From Mallotus nudiflorus (taxonomy: Eukaryota; Streptophyta; Magnoliopsida; Malpighiales; Euphorbiaceae), in NCBI GenBank assembly GCA_947683625.1, contig CANTUR010000145.1, positions 1,567,501 to 1,631,500 of the forward strand: a DNA stretch of 64,000 bases, read 5' to 3'. The notes beneath the pieces were generated by a model. The model saw nothing but the letters and a program-made list of their open reading frames with translations. It was not told the origin of the DNA and did not search any database. The position numbers and the translations under genes are program-made. This document shows, one piece after another, positions 12,723 to 26,384 of this stretch (positions within the stretch are counted from its first letter, which is position 1; every line of letters starts with the position of its first letter).

Positions 12723-12842
12723 TCACTCACACACACACACACACACAAAAATGTAATTATATAAAGAAATTTAATATATATACACAAATTTAATTATATA
12801 ACTAAACAAATATAATTATAAAAGTTATGTAATTACAAATCC
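12335..12842. repeat. Three-copy tandem array with (TA)n and (CA)n
   Basis: Three similar blocks (about 12369-12484, 12551-12671 and 12719-12842) each contain a CA-rich stretch and a shared segment with TTTAATTATAT, CATAATTATAAAA and TATGTAATTACAAAT. Pure TA runs separate them: 12485-12550, about 33 units, and 12672-12718, about 23 units. The array lies between the transposase start and its TATA motif, so it would be in the leader or a first intron. Confidence 0.85.
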
Positions 12843-12950
12843 ATGATACACATACATACCTTGCAGAACCGATGAAGTCTGTGTGATATTAAGAAAAAAA
12901 TTCTTCTTCTGGTGGAGGAAAATTTGTGTGTTTCGCTCACAGACTAAGAC

Positions 12951-12960
12951 TATTTATAGA
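12951..12960 (-). promoter_or_regulatory. TATA-like motif of the hAT transposase
   Basis: The minus strand reads TCTATAAATA. It is about 650 bases upstream of the transposase Met, which requires a long leader or a 5' intron spanning the TA/CA array. A short transcribed leader of about 60-90 bases before that array is plausible. Motif and position only. Confidence 0.4.
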
Positions 12961-12970
12961 TATATTTTGT

Positions 12971-13090
12971 ATTGTTTCAGCCTAGTGGAACATTATTGGC
13001 AGAGCATTGTATTATTTTGGCTTATGAGTGCTAGTGGAACATGCAGAGCATTGTATTGTTTTGGCCTGTGCAATGCTAGTGGAACATTAT
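12971..13090. repeat. Imperfect local repeats built on TAGTGGAACA
   Basis: TAGTGGAACA occurs at 12983, 13032 and 13076, with GCAGAGCATTGTATT between copies at 12999 and 13043. It lies just upstream of the TATA motif of the hAT transposase, so it may be part of its promoter. That role is inference. Confidence 0.7.
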
Positions 13091-13253
13091 CGCGTAGTAG
13101 AGATTATCTGCAAGTTTGTATGTTGATATTTGGTTTGTTTCAATTATTTGCTTTTTCTTATCTTTAAAGTGTGGGAGCAAATAATTGTCTGCTTTTCATA
13201 TTTTTATCGGTGGCAATTTACTTTTGAATAAAATGTTCCGTGAAAATTTACAA

Positions 13254-14560
<1,307 letters not shown>

Positions 14561-14696
14561 CGACCGATATGGTTGATTTGGTGAGTGTCACGGTCGGCTC
14601 ACCCTCAAAATCTACTATGAAAGATTTAACCAAATCAATCCGGTAAAATCCCGTACCGGCACCTCAAATTTTCGATAAAAAACGGCCGATACTGTG

Positions 14697-14722
14697 CGTA
14701 TCGGCCATTTTTTAATACACTG
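14697..14722 (-). repeat. hAT terminal inverted repeat, right
   Basis: Ends in CACTG at 14722 on plus. The adjacent 14684-14708 segment contains GGCCGATAC and GTATCGGCC, a small inverted repeat like that at the left end. Confidence 0.75.
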
Positions 14723-14730
14723 GTTCCTAT

Positions 14731-15582
14731 TGTCTCTTTAGAGCTATCCAAGTGATCTTCTCTTTGGTGAATCCATATTTTTCGGACTTTATTAGGCTCT
14801 TGCTTTTGTGTAAAATTGAAACACAAAGATTGAACCAATAAATTACATACCTAATAAAAATGAATAAATTTTAAATTTAATTATACTGTGCAAATACCCA
14901 CCAGCTTGTTCCAAAGGAAACCCAATTATTATTTTCTGAATCCTATACACCTTCCCTTACTTTATGATCAATTCAAAACCATCTTTCTCCTCCTCATTTA
15001 ATTCAAGCATTCCTCTAGTTTTCTCAAGGACATCCTTCCATCCTAAATCAAAACCCCATTCTTTTAAAGGCCTATCAGCCCTCAACCTAGCCACTAAGTA
15101 CTTGTTCCTCTAACCCTTATCCATATCAGGACCCTTACCAAAAAAAATAAGTCATAGCCTACTACTAAAGTCATAGAATCCAGTGGATAACTTCCTATGC
15201 TCAAAAAATGTCCTAAGTAAATTTAAAGTGTAAGAGATTCCTAGATTTTTATAGAGGATGGGAAAAGTAGTCAATACTAAGGCACTGTGAGGGGTTACAG
15301 TTCTAGGGTACTTACAGAAGAACCTAAGCACTTATGTATAGAATGGTGAGGGAGGCAAATCCATATAGTATTTGATTTGCTTTAAGAAAAACAACATATC
15401 CTTATTGTCTTTTTGGGCTTCAGTAATCCCTATAAACCTCTCTATCACCACAATCCTCTTGTTAGGCAAGGGGGCTTTAATCACTATAGCACTCTTGTCA
15501 TAAGATCAGCTCCCTAACACTTTATTTAAATGTTCAAGTTTAGATTCGAAGTGAACTCAGAGATTTTCTCTAACGCACTCAT
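14731..15582 (-). pseudogene. Antisense ORF of the Tat element, N-terminal part
   Basis: Starts at Met 15582 (MSALEKISEF). Translating minus with frame changes gives recognisable order: a KAPLPNKRIVVIERFIG segment near 15470, a QIKYYMDLPPSPFYT segment near 15350, PRTVTPHSALVL near 15290, NLGISYTLNLLRTFFEH near 15220, and the best preserved block KYLVARLRADRPLKEWGFD near 15080. An EEEKDGFELI segment lies near 14980. It continues at 8646 beyond the hAT insertion. The product resembles proteins encoded antisense in some Tat-type elements, which have no known function. Several stops and frameshifts; no active product expected. Confidence 0.55.
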
Positions 15583-15899
15583 TTTTTCGAAGTGTGAAAT
15601 GCAAAAGAAAAAAACAAACAAGGAATTTTATGGAGGAAGAATGAGTAATGTACTTATAGGGACTTGTAATGGTGAGAATCCAGGAAGAAGGTGAACATAA
15701 TTCTCTCAAGGGCAGAGAGTAAATGAAGATGAAGAAAAGAAAATAAAAGGGTGAAGATTTCTGGACTTTTATGTGCCTTAAATTCAAACCAAGAATGGGA
15801 AGATGAATGGTTGAAATGGATTTTAAACTCCTAAATTATTTGTGCTAAAAAGGGTTCTCTCTTGATTTTAATTTCAAATGATGTGAAAGAAGGGGATAG

Positions 15900-16850
15900 A
15901 GGAACAATTAGTGAATTAAGCCCACTGTGAATGCGAGTTTCCACTGGGCGACATGTGACCCCCTACACCTACTACCACAACTATCTTGTCTACTCTCTCA
16001 ATCATCATAACTGTCAGAGGAACCATGTTAACCATTATGACAAAATCCTTTATGGTCACCCAAGCTTGAGTTGATTAAAACACCTTTCACGCTTGGCTAG
16101 GAGGCTACTGGTAGAGGATGAAAATACTAATCAATGAAAGATGGGCATATGTCCTTTTGACTTTGATATTGACTAAGTTTTCCACCTCATATGGAGATGA
16201 TTTAGACTTAGGAACTTTCCATTTTGGCTTTCTCCCCTAAAATATGTCTAATGACCACCATGGTTACTCCCAACAGCTACCATGCCTCTGACATGCATTA
16301 AATGTAGCCGATTGCATTTAATACGCCTCAAATGCCTTCCTTGAATCTTTGCTCTCCTGTCGCAGACTAAGTACAAGCTTCCCATGAGTTTTAATATTCA
16401 TTTATATGTCTCAAACTGACATGAAAGGGATGCTGACCACTAGATGGCAACCTCCACTCTCCCTTAAAGGTATAAAAGGGAAGAGACAATAGGGTACCAT
16501 CTTCTTCTTCTCATTATTCTTCTCTTCTTTCTTTTTCTCTACTACTTTTATCTTTTTCTCTCTGAAACCATAAAACCAATGACTTTATGAACAACATCTT
16601 CTTCTTATTATACCATCACATTCTATTTGATCTTTCACCTTGTTCATTATTAATCCAATCCCTCATGTTGGAGATTATTGTATTGACTTAATAATTAGAG
16701 GGGCTTTGGGCTTCCCAAGGCCTTAATTAACCTTATATTCTTCCTTTCACAACTCATATTTATAATATAGAGATTAAAAGGAGGCTGAGCTAGAGAAGAT
16801 AGGATTGGGGGACCTTTATCATCCATTTAGGAATGATCTCACTAATTAGC
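15900..16850 (+). repeat. Probable 3' LTR of the Tat element
   Basis: Follows the antisense ORF. A purine-rich stretch (GAAAGAAGGGGATAGAGGAA, about 15885-15905) could be the polypurine tract, with LTR sequence after it. A TATA box lies at 16471, followed by a pyrimidine-rich CTTCTT leader, as in LTR promoters. The right edge is set by the start of UGT similarity at about 16853. No 5' partner is in the window, so this is a positional inference. Confidence 0.5.
16471..16480 (+). promoter_or_regulatory. TATA box in the probable Tat 3' LTR
   Basis: Reads TATAAAAGGG, followed about 30 bases on by a CTTCTTCTTCTC leader. Would drive transcription rightwards into the dead UGT copy, antisense to it. 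Confidence 0.5.
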
Positions 16851-17708
16851 TTTATTGTTAATGAATTTTGAGATCGAATTAAATGAAGGTCCTTTCTACA
16901 ATGAAAAAGATAATAAGAGCAATAAGAACATCGAGCAAATGAAGTTATGGGGCTCTTGCCCTATGGAATACGACATCTCAAGCGAGACCTCCTCTTTGCA
17001 CCTAAGGAATTATCCCTTGGGCACTGCACATGGTCCTTAATGGACCCTATAACCCCACCAATTATTACTCTATGAAGGCTCACTCGATCAAATTTTCCCA
17101 TTCTTTTTATGAACATTTAACAATTGTAGCCTCTACATAGTGTAAAAGGAAAAGAGAATGAGAGCAAAAAGTAAATTAATGACTATCAACTATCCTAGAC
17201 TTGTTTGATGACCATCTTCTATTATACTAGATATCTCTCGAAACCAATCTTATAGAACTTTTAACACTAAAATATTATCAAGCTCATATCTGCATGCTCT
17301 AGCATTGATTTTAAAGGTAATTCCTTTAACGACCTTATTTACGTATTTATGCTAAATGGGATCTTGGACAAGTGGCTCACATATTATTGTTATTGAAGGA
17401 CTCATATGCACAAGGATCAAGCTTAACAAGTGTGTTAACTATTATCCTTTTTACATCCTTGAACCTCTAAGCAATCTTAACAAGGGTAGCATAGCCCTAT
17501 TCTTATTGAATATAACTTCAGGCAAGACTCTTGGAGGGAAAATATTAGCAAAACCTAGAATTGACAAATCAGGTTCAGAGAAGCTAAACTCAGAGCCAAC
17601 CTTTTCATGGTGAGAGGTTAAATGAAGCAAAAAAAACTTAAGAATTTTGCACCATAAATGAAGAATATAAAAGAAAGGAGACCAAATTCATCTTTGATAT
17701 CAATTATA

Positions 17709-18618
17709 TATTATGAAAATTAATGCGGATTATGTACAAGATTGGATTATGAATGGAATAAAGAAAATTTTAGCTAAAATAATTGAAATAATAAAATTGA
17801 TATAAATATGGAACACACATATTTTAACTCAGAAAACTTCAAACAAATCAAGAAAAAAACCATAAATAAGACTAGAAGAATTTCACTATAAAAAATTATA
17901 GGAGTTGTAATAACTTTCTCTCTATATAAAATAATAAGAGAACAATAACAATCTCTCTTTAAATAGGAGAAACCACACTCATATTTCTCTCTATCACCCA
18001 ATGAGGGAACAATAACACTCTCTCTTAAAATAGGAGAAACCTTATTCACCTTTCTCTATATCACTTAAAAAGACAACAATAACACTCTTTCTTTTTATTT
18101 TTCCCTCACAAAGAGATTACTCTCAAAAGACTCAACTCACAAACTCATTCCCTCATAATGCCTATCACCACCAACACCACATAAAAATGAACCATTGCAA
18201 GCCTACTTATAGGCTAATAATTTTTAAGTGTTAAACAAAGCAAGTTAGTTTTTTGCAACCAATAATTTAAAGTCAAGTTAGTCATTTCTTCTTTTTAATA
18301 AAGTAAGTTGGTTAATAATCTCCCATTTAAATATATGATTGAGAATCAATCACATCCTCACACCATTCTTTCTATTTTGTCATTTCATGTTCATAGAACA
18401 TTATCATCCTTTGATGCACATGCAAAATTTTCTTGAGGACTGAAACCTTTTAAATTCCAACAATCCTTCTTTGACCCTTTTTGCCATAGTTATAGCAATT
18501 GATATTCTTTTTACTTCTTGATTTCCAATTCATCGTGTCTCTATCTCCCACTGGAGTCAAATTCTGTTGATTAATGGCCTATGTAGATTAGAGTCTATGG
18601 AGTTCTGAATTATTAACA
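17709..18618 (-). mobile_element. Solo copia-type LTR in UGT copy 1
   Basis: On minus it opens TGTTAATAATTCAG and closes CCGCATTAATTTTCATAATA; an end CATTAATTTTCATAACA is common in plant copia LTRs. Flanks TTATA (17704-17708) and TAATA (18619-18623) agree in four of five bases. UGT similarity continues exactly on both sides. No internal region, so it is a solo LTR of 910 bp produced by recombination between LTRs, or an incomplete insertion. Confidence 0.75.
17915..18100. repeat. 66-67 bp tandem repeat inside the solo LTR
   Basis: AACAATAACA followed by CTCTCTT(T/A)AAATAGGAGAAACC recurs at 17941 and 18008, and a third start (CAACAATAAC) lies at 18074. Periods are 67 and 66 bases. On minus these are in the region just before U5, where transcription leaders lie. 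Confidence 0.8.
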
Positions 18619-19030
18619 TAATAGGCACACAAAAATAATCAAGAACTAATCCAGTAACTGGAATTGATTCAGAGCTAGATCATGATAGTATAATATCTTT
18701 GAAAATGCTTTTGACATGGGTTTATAACAATTAATAATAATAGAAAGATAGTTTTGAAATGATTTCTCAACAAGTTTTAAAGAAGGAAGATCCACTAGAG
18801 GGATGTCGATGAGCTTGATGTTAGGTTGAGAAGCAATGATTAATATAGGGTATGCATCAGCAAATAGAGTAACAGTTAGCTTTATTACAATGATAGTGAT
18901 CATTAATTGATCATACTGACTAATTAGTCTCTTTGCAAATTCAATGGTTGACACCAAATGACCAGTTCCAAAAAGAGGAACAAATATTCTTCTTAATTAC
19001 AATAACAAGATTAGCACTTTGAGAAACCCT

Positions 19031-19345
19031 AAATGATTAATTGAGTTTTAACTTCACATGTAGATATATGTGGCATGGAGTCATAAAATCTATGTTATAG
19101 GAAGGGTTAGGTCTAACTAGTTGTTCTTTGTTTTCAAGATAATAGTAAGCCCCTAATATTTATCCAGATACAATAATTCATCCCTACTATTTTAAAACAT
19201 TATTAAATAAGTACATCCAAGATACAATAATTCATCCCTATTGTTTTCATGATAATATCTTCTTCTTGATCTTCTTGCTATGAAAATGTAAGCTCTTTCT
19301 ATAAACTATAAGTATTTGTTTCTTTAACTAAATTAATTATCTTAT
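19031..19345 (-). other. 5' flank of UGT copy 1 with a small insertion
   Basis: The stretch 19246-19345 resembles the promoter and leader of the other UGT copy (30834-30914): both hold CTTCTTCTTG, GAAAATGTAA/GAAAATGCAA, CTCTTT and a TTCTTTAAC/TTCTTTACC segment. Between it and the coding relic, about 19031-19245 has no counterpart. That stretch includes GATACAATAATTCATCCCTA twice (19168 and 19210), a mark of an inserted repeat. So the duplication included the promoter, and the insert came later. Confidence 0.6.
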
Positions 19346-19429
19346 CTTTTAAGAGTGATGATATATATAATATAATATAATGGTTTAGCAAGGCAAGGGT
19401 GAATGAACATTAGGCAAAAATGCTTTCTT

Positions 19430-22382
19430 TATTCATTTTCTTAATGTCTTTAGCCTTCTTCCTAATTCCTATACCTAAAGCAACAGTGAGGCATTTTTTT
19501 AAGTAAAAGATTGGAGTCAATAAATTAGGAAATGCACCCGAGCATCTCAACTAGGTTGACACCCTCTTAACATTTGCATCACTTTTCAATCAAGGAACAA
19601 AAAGATTTAATAGAACGTATAGGTTGATGCCTACTATATTTATTATAGATGAATGAGTTATAAAAAGATGGAGCATAGTCCCACCAAGTAAAAGAGGAAA
19701 CCGCAACACCATATTTACTAAGCATGTCAGTAGTAGAGTTCCCTTCTCTATAAATATACGATACCCTGAAGTTCATTTAAGAGATAAATGGAGGCATTGA
19801 AGCCATTTGTGTTTAACTTCCCACGAGACCTACTTTGACTTACAAGAAAATAGTTGAACAACATATAGAGAATCACATTCAAGCCAAAGAGAGTGCCAAA
19901 ATTTTTACCATATAATTTCTATTGTAGACATTACATCACTAATTTCAGTAATATAAGCAAACTCACATCCCAAAATAGAGGCAAAAGCTCTTTGTGGAAA
20001 ACTCAAAGTAATGCGAAAGATTCCACCAACGCCAATGGATCCCGGAGAGCCTAAAGCCAACCCGTCAATGTTAACTTTAATCCAATTACTTGGTGGAGGA
20101 TGCTAAGTGACAACTATAACTTTTTGGGCACAAGGAGTAGTCCCATAAATGTTCAACATGGATAGAATTTGAAGTTCATCCACAAAGTTAAATATAGTCC
20201 CAATCTGAAAGAGATCCATTTCTCTAATAGATTTCTAAAGCATACAAAGAGCATGATGAACATTAGGAGTTGTTGCATAATGGCTGCATTATGAACCCTT
20301 CATAACACCCAGACGCCATGGACAATTGCAAAACACTATAAAGCTAAAAGTTAAGAACTGAAGGAACATTGCATAGCAGTTGTAATAAGATCTAAGAGGG
20401 ATCCATAAGTCATAACTTGAACACTAAAAAGACTTAAAATAGCCTGCCATATAGTAGCAACAAAAACACATCGAGTGAATAAATGATCTTTATCTTCTAT
20501 ATGATCTAAACACAACGAACACCAAAAAGGAGTTAAAAATCCTTTTCTCATTAGATTTTCATCAATGGGAAGATATCCCATGGTTTTCCTCCAACAAATA
20601 AAGGATCATGATCGCCTTAAGAAATTTTTCCAAATGACAGATTGCCAATGAACTTGGTGACGAGAGTACCTTAAATGGTTGTACATTTGTTTAAAAAAGT
20701 GGATACCATCTTTCATAAAAATCCAAACATATAGATCATGGTAATTTTTAATAGAGTTAATATCATAATATTGGTAACCATGTCAACATTAGCAATCTAA
20801 GGTATAACCCACTGATCATCAAACAAAAAGTTAGAAATTGGTTCTCATAAATTTTGCTGATCTTTATAAAGAATAAAGAGTTGATTTGCTACTGTTGGCA
20901 CCACCCATTCATATGTCTAAAAATTTAGCTTACTTTGTGAATTAATTGACCATATAATCTATGAGTGACGTAAAATGTAAACTTGCTTAATAGAAGACCA
21001 AACTGAAGACTGAAAGTAGCTTGTCGAGGAATGCCTGAAACATGAAGAAACCTCTCCCGAAGAATAGACATAGGGAAATCAGTAGAAAAGCTAATAAATT
21101 TCTAAGTAATCTTAGTTAGCATAGTGTCATTGAGAGCTTATAATTGCTTAATGTTGATACCATCCTCTTTAAGTGGAAGACAATAAAGCTTCTAAGGAAT
21201 AGTGACCAATTTCCTTTCATTCACAGAACTTGACCATAAAAAGTTATGCATACAGCACTCCATGTAGGAGAGAAGAGAACTAGGCCATTTATAAATGGCG
21301 AATGAATAAAGGAGAGAGCTGGTTATAACTGAGTGAGTGAGGGTGAGTCTTCCCGTAAACGACAAAGAATTCCCTTTCTATTTTGAAAATTTAGAACAAG
21401 TTTTGTCAATTATAGGCTTCAACCACTTCTTTTTAGGAACACCAATAAACAAGGGAACACCCAAATATATAAAAGGCAAAGAGCCTTTATGCATCGCCGT
21501 AACCCAATGAAGTTTGTCAATACAAGTATTAGAGAGAGCAGCCCTATAAGATATTTTTAACTTAGACCAATTAACCATTTGACATGATAACTTTCCATAA
21601 AGCTCAAAAGTAGCATTAATTGCTCTAAGGTTATGGAGAATGGATTTCTTAAATAGGAGGACATCATTAGCATAAAGAAAGTGCATGGGAAAATAAGAAC
21701 TTCTAATATGCATCATTGGCAGAATTTCACCTTGACTAACATTGGAAGTAAGCAACCTGCTTAGAAAATCCTCAGTAAGACATAAAAGGAGAGGAGATCA
21801 GGGATCTCCTTGTCTAACCCCTCTAGAACAAGCAAAGCAACCTTGAGCCTTAACATTGAGCATGATGGAGAATAATATCAAGATCTAATATCTGAAAGGC
21901 AAAGAAAATTACAATCTATTGTGTTAAAAGCCTTGCAAATATCCACTTTCATGGCCATGTTACCGCTAAACTTAGATTTATTAAGAAGATTAATTCCATT
22001 AGAGGCACAAGCAATACAGTCTAATATATTACGATTTTTAAGAAAACAAAATTGATGACAATAAATAATTCTTGTAGCAATATCCGCAAGGTGATCAGCT
22101 AAAATTTTGGAAATAATTTTGAAGCTAAAGTTACTAAGAACTATAGGACGATATTAGTATATAGAGATAGTATCCTTAACCTTAGGAATTAAGACTAGTT
22201 ATTACCACTCCTACAATGAAATAACTACAAATAGATGCACAAACCTCATTTTGAACAATATCCTAAAAGGTTTTACAAAATATACCTGTGAAACATCAAG
22301 TCCATGAGCACTATAGGCATCCATATTGAAAATGGTGTTTTTTTTATCTCTTTACTAGAAGGGCAGCGAACTAGGAGCAAAT
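19430..22382 (-). pseudogene. LINE (L1-type) 3' half: RT, zinc-finger, RNase H
   Basis: On minus, RT spans about 22330-21378: VLIPKVKD, NFSFKIISKILADHL, KVDICKAFNT, the catalytic box reads FLYANDVLLF (YADD in active relatives), then LPFIYLGVPLF. The zf-RVT domain is at 20581-20351 (FWCSLCLDHIEDKDHLFTRC). The end of an RNase H domain is at 19776-19579 (IYREGNSTTDMLSKYG, then WWDYAPSF). The RT is followed by maturation-like sequence with many stops. The element continues at 26390-27225 across the inserted solo LTR. 3' end and poly(A) are not clear; the limit near 19430 is approximate. Confidence 0.85.
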
Positions 22383-25300
22383 TGTAATAACCTTGGTTTT
22401 TAAATTATTTTATCATTTAATGAGATATGCAGTGTTAATAAATTTAAAAGTTAAATTTATTTATTTTGCTATTTTATGATTAATAATTATTATTTTATGT
22501 TTAATAATATTTTCAACGTAAATATTTTATTTTAAAATTTATTATTTCGGATGGTAATATTTTAATAATATTAATTTATGTACACTATTATTTTTATCAA
22601 CCTACATTATTTATTTTATTATTAAATTGTTATATTAGTATTATAGATATTATTATTTTTAATAAATTATATTATTTGTATTGTTATCATCATTATTTAT
22701 TTTTAATTGTTTATGTAAGCGTTATTTTATGCGTGTATTTATTATCATGGTTATTAAATCATTATTATTATCATTAGTATTATTTTTATTGTTTAATATT
22801 ATTATGAACATTATTTTATTAATAGTATTAATTTTAATTGTTGTTAATTTTATATTGTGTACATTATTGTACATGTGTGTGTACCTATATATATGTATAT
22901 ATTATAATATATATATATACATACACACACACACACACACACATGAAATCAAGTTGCAAAAGACCATTTCTTTCCCTTCTCTTTCCGTGAAGTCCCGATT
23001 TCATACAATCACTGTGCTTCTTCAACCTTCACGCTAGCAGCCATCCATCACCTCCTCCTCCCTTCTTCTTCATCATCTTCCTCTGGAGCTATCGGAACCA
23101 GCATGAACAGTGGCAAGCAGTGGCGGCAACAGACTCCTTCATGTTGCTGGAGCCATTTTTTATGGTGGAAGCTCGACTTCTTTGGCTCGATCAAGTCCTT
23201 CAGTGAGGGGAAGTTGATTCCGAGCTTGATCGATGCTCAAAGCTAACCATTTGTGAGTTTTATGTAATTTTTAGTTTATGTCTAATTTCTTTTTAATTTT
23301 TTTTAGCTTGAGTTTGGTTGATTTTTTATAATTTCTTTTTTAAATGTTGATCTATGCATCTTAATCTACTTATAAGTATTTTTATTTTATTTTTCTGATT
23401 TTATTTGATTTTTGGTTAATTATTGAATATTTTAATAATAAAAAATGAATTTTTGTTAATTAATTATTTTAAATATGAATTTGGTTTAATTATTGTTGTT
23501 ATATATTGTTAGTAATTATAGTGTTGAGAAATTAATTTTTGGGATTATTATATAATTTTTATAAATATTTATAGTTTATGTAAATTTTGCAATATTGAAT
23601 TAAATGTGCATTTTGATTGAATTTAGAGTTTAATTTTGTGTTTTAGTTGATATTAGAAGGTTATTTGTTGATAAAATAATTTTTATGGAATTTTATACAA
23701 TTTATGTGTATTTTGAATTATTAGATTAAATATGTTTATTTATAGAAATTGTTGGATAAATATGTGTTTTGGTTGATATTAGTATAATACATGTTAATTA
23801 AATAATTTTAATGATTTTATAACTTTTGAGGAAATTATTTAGTATATTGGATATTTTATACTATAGGGGTAAATGTGTAATTTTATGTTAATTATAGTTA
23901 AATATTATGTTTTAGTTGATTTTATAATTATTTAAGGTATTAAAATGATTTTACAAATTAATCACTATTTTTAACTAATTAATACTATTTTTCAAAAAAA
24001 AATTTCAAATAATATATTATATATTATTATGGAAATAAAATGGATTTTAAACTAATTTTATTATATAATTAAACTATTTAAGCAATTAAATGTGAATTTT
24101 GTTATGTTATGTTAAATAATTGTAAAAATTGAATTTTTCTTAATATTATATAATATTTAAGATTTTATTAGTTAAATTGTGATAATTTTGGAATATTATA
24201 TAAATAATAAGTGTATTTGTTATTTTAAGATTAAATATGTATTTTATTATTTTTGTGATGTTAAATTGTGATTTTAAATATCATTTACAATTTATGTTAA
24301 TTTAATTGTAAAATGGGAATTTTATTCCATTTATGAATTTTTATTATCAAATATTATTTAAATTAGACTTTTATGTTTTAATTGGGAAATAAAGGTTTTT
24401 AAATATTTTTATGGGTTTTTTATGATTTTTATTATTTTACTATTTAATATTGTTTGTTTGTGTATTGTGAACCTCGGTTGAGGATTTGTAAAATTTGGGG
24501 TCCCAACTCGAGGTGTTGTACTTTGAGATTTTAGAAATGTGTTTTCTGTCTAGGATCGGCCTTACTTTTGTAGGGAGATGTCCGTCTTATAGAGGAGACT
24601 CTGTTGAAATTTTGATAATGTAACAACCGGTTCGAGTCTAGTTTTGAATTTTTGATTGAGTCTTTCTATAGCAATCCTAGAAGCGTAGAGTTAGAAATTT
24701 ATTCTGATGGTTGTTGTTATTTTATTTTTTTAGCTACGCCGAGACTTAGACCTAACAGACTAGGCTAGCTAAATCTATCTTGTGGAGCAATAATCAGTAA
24801 GTTATTATACTGTATATATATGCATTGCATATAGGATGCATGACTTAGGATTTTTTATTTTCATTATATGCTTTTAAAAGTGATTTAAATTATAATACGA
24901 TTTGGTATAATTTTAGTTTATTTTTAGTATATTTTGATGTATATGTCTGCATATTTTCTATATACATTTACGATATCTTTGGTATATTTAGGGTTTGTTT
25001 TTTATATATGCATGCTAAGTAATTAGGTTTATTTTTAGTATATTTTAGTATATATATATATACATGTTTTAAATGTATATGTATTCATAATTGTTTCATT
25101 AAATGATTAGTATACCTTAGGTATAATTTAAGTATATTTTAGGTATATTCCTAAATAAATGCATGTCATATTATTGATTTACACTTAAATTGTTTTTAAG
25201 TATATTTTTGGTATATTTTTTTTTATATATTTCCAAAAAAATGCATGTTTTATTATTGATTTAACCCTAACATGTTTTTAGTATATTATGGGTTTATTTT

Positions 25301-26384
25301 AGTATATTTCATGATTGATTTGAATTTATTTTACGTATATATACTTAAAATATACTTAGTTTTTTTTAAGTATATTTTTGATATATATATGGTTTATTTT
25401 GCTATTATGAATGTTATTCTACACTATTGGTTTTATGAATGTATGATTTATTATAAATGAAAGATATTAATAGAACGTGCTACCTAGTGGGCAGCACTAG
25501 GACCATGTACGTACTGATGCGATAGATTAGTGTTGAGTGAGAATTAATTGTGGTGATTATGATTGATTGATAATGATTTGATTGATGTGATTGAGATGTG
25601 ATGTGATTGATGGAGCTCGATTGACCAAGTGTCTCGGGGCCAATCACACTGACAATCAGATTGCTAGAGCTCGGTTGACTTAGTGTCTCGGGGCTAGTCT
25701 ACTGTCCAGAATGGAATAAGTGATCTATTTGGATTTAAGTGAGCTTGTATGACTAGATTAATGATATGGTTGATTGAGATTGCGATTGCGATTAATAGGG
25801 TTCTATTTGATCCTTCATGTATTAAAATAAATGTTTTTTGCATTTATTATAATTATTAAAGCAAAGTTGACATTTGTGTGAAATGTGTATGTATGCATAT
25901 ATATATAAGAATGCTTGACTGGATATAGTTAGATTGCATGTATATATAGTATAATAATTCACTTAGTAAGGTCCGACCCCCTCAATTATTTTTTTCAGGA
26001 GATTCTATATCGTCAGACCTTAGTAGTAGAGTTCTTCGTTGGTGTTCTTCCATCCCGGTTATTTTATGCAAATGTATATTTTGAACTCTGATTTGTATTC
26101 TAAAAACTGCAGTAGTAGTGTTATTGTATCAGAAGAGTATTGTTTTGTTTGATACTTTATACTATGAGAATTTTATTTTAGCACTGTATGAATATATATT
26201 TATTTATAAAAAGATAATGAGTGTCCTTTTTATATATTGATTTGAAAAAAATTTTAATTCGGTTGTACTTTTATTTATGTAATGCATGTTTTTATTTTTT
26301 TTCTAAGGCTTGTTACGGGTTCCGGATTCGAAAAAATTCTTGTTACCTAACGCCGATCATGACTCCTAGTTTTGGGTCGTGACA
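22383..26384 (+). mobile_element. Solo LTR, 4002 bp, of a Tekay-type chromovirus family
   Basis: Starts TGTAATAACC and ends GGGTCGTGACA. It is flanked by a perfect five-base duplication CAAAT (22378-22382 and 26385-26389). The ends match the LTRs of the chromovirus at 45210-56413 (TGTAATGACC and GGGTCATGACA), and internal landmarks occur in the same order: an exon-like GC-richer block (22940-23260), the ACTCGAGGTGTTG block (24500), GTATATTTT-type motifs (24890-25400) and the twin GGTTGAC repeats (25612-25690). LINE sequence continues on both sides. It is about 900 bases longer than the LTRs of that element. No internal coding region, so LTR-LTR recombination removed it. Confidence 0.9.

Larger units (their letters stand above)
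16853..19030 (-). pseudogene. UDP-glycosyltransferase pseudogene (UGT71-like), copy 1
   Basis: Minus-strand relic of the same gene as the UGT at 27867-30819. The N-terminal part reads FVPLFGTGHLVSTIEFAKRL (19015-18930), including the conserved catalytic-His motif GHL, then VIKLTVT, ASQPNIKLIDIPLVDLPSL. A solo copia LTR (17709-18618) interrupts it. Beyond that, 17300-17640 matches the 28560-28780 part of the other copy in antisense. The 3' end at 16853-16900 matches the 3' end of the other copy. The PSPG sugar-donor box is not recognisable, so much of the C-terminal half is deleted or too diverged. No start Met is visible. Confidence 0.8.

Noticed and set aside
22681..23037. Hydrophobic frame of 118 codons in the solo LTR
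   Set aside because: Low-complexity Ile/Leu/Phe content from AT-rich DNA; lies wholly in an LTR; no conserved counterpart seen in the other LTRs.
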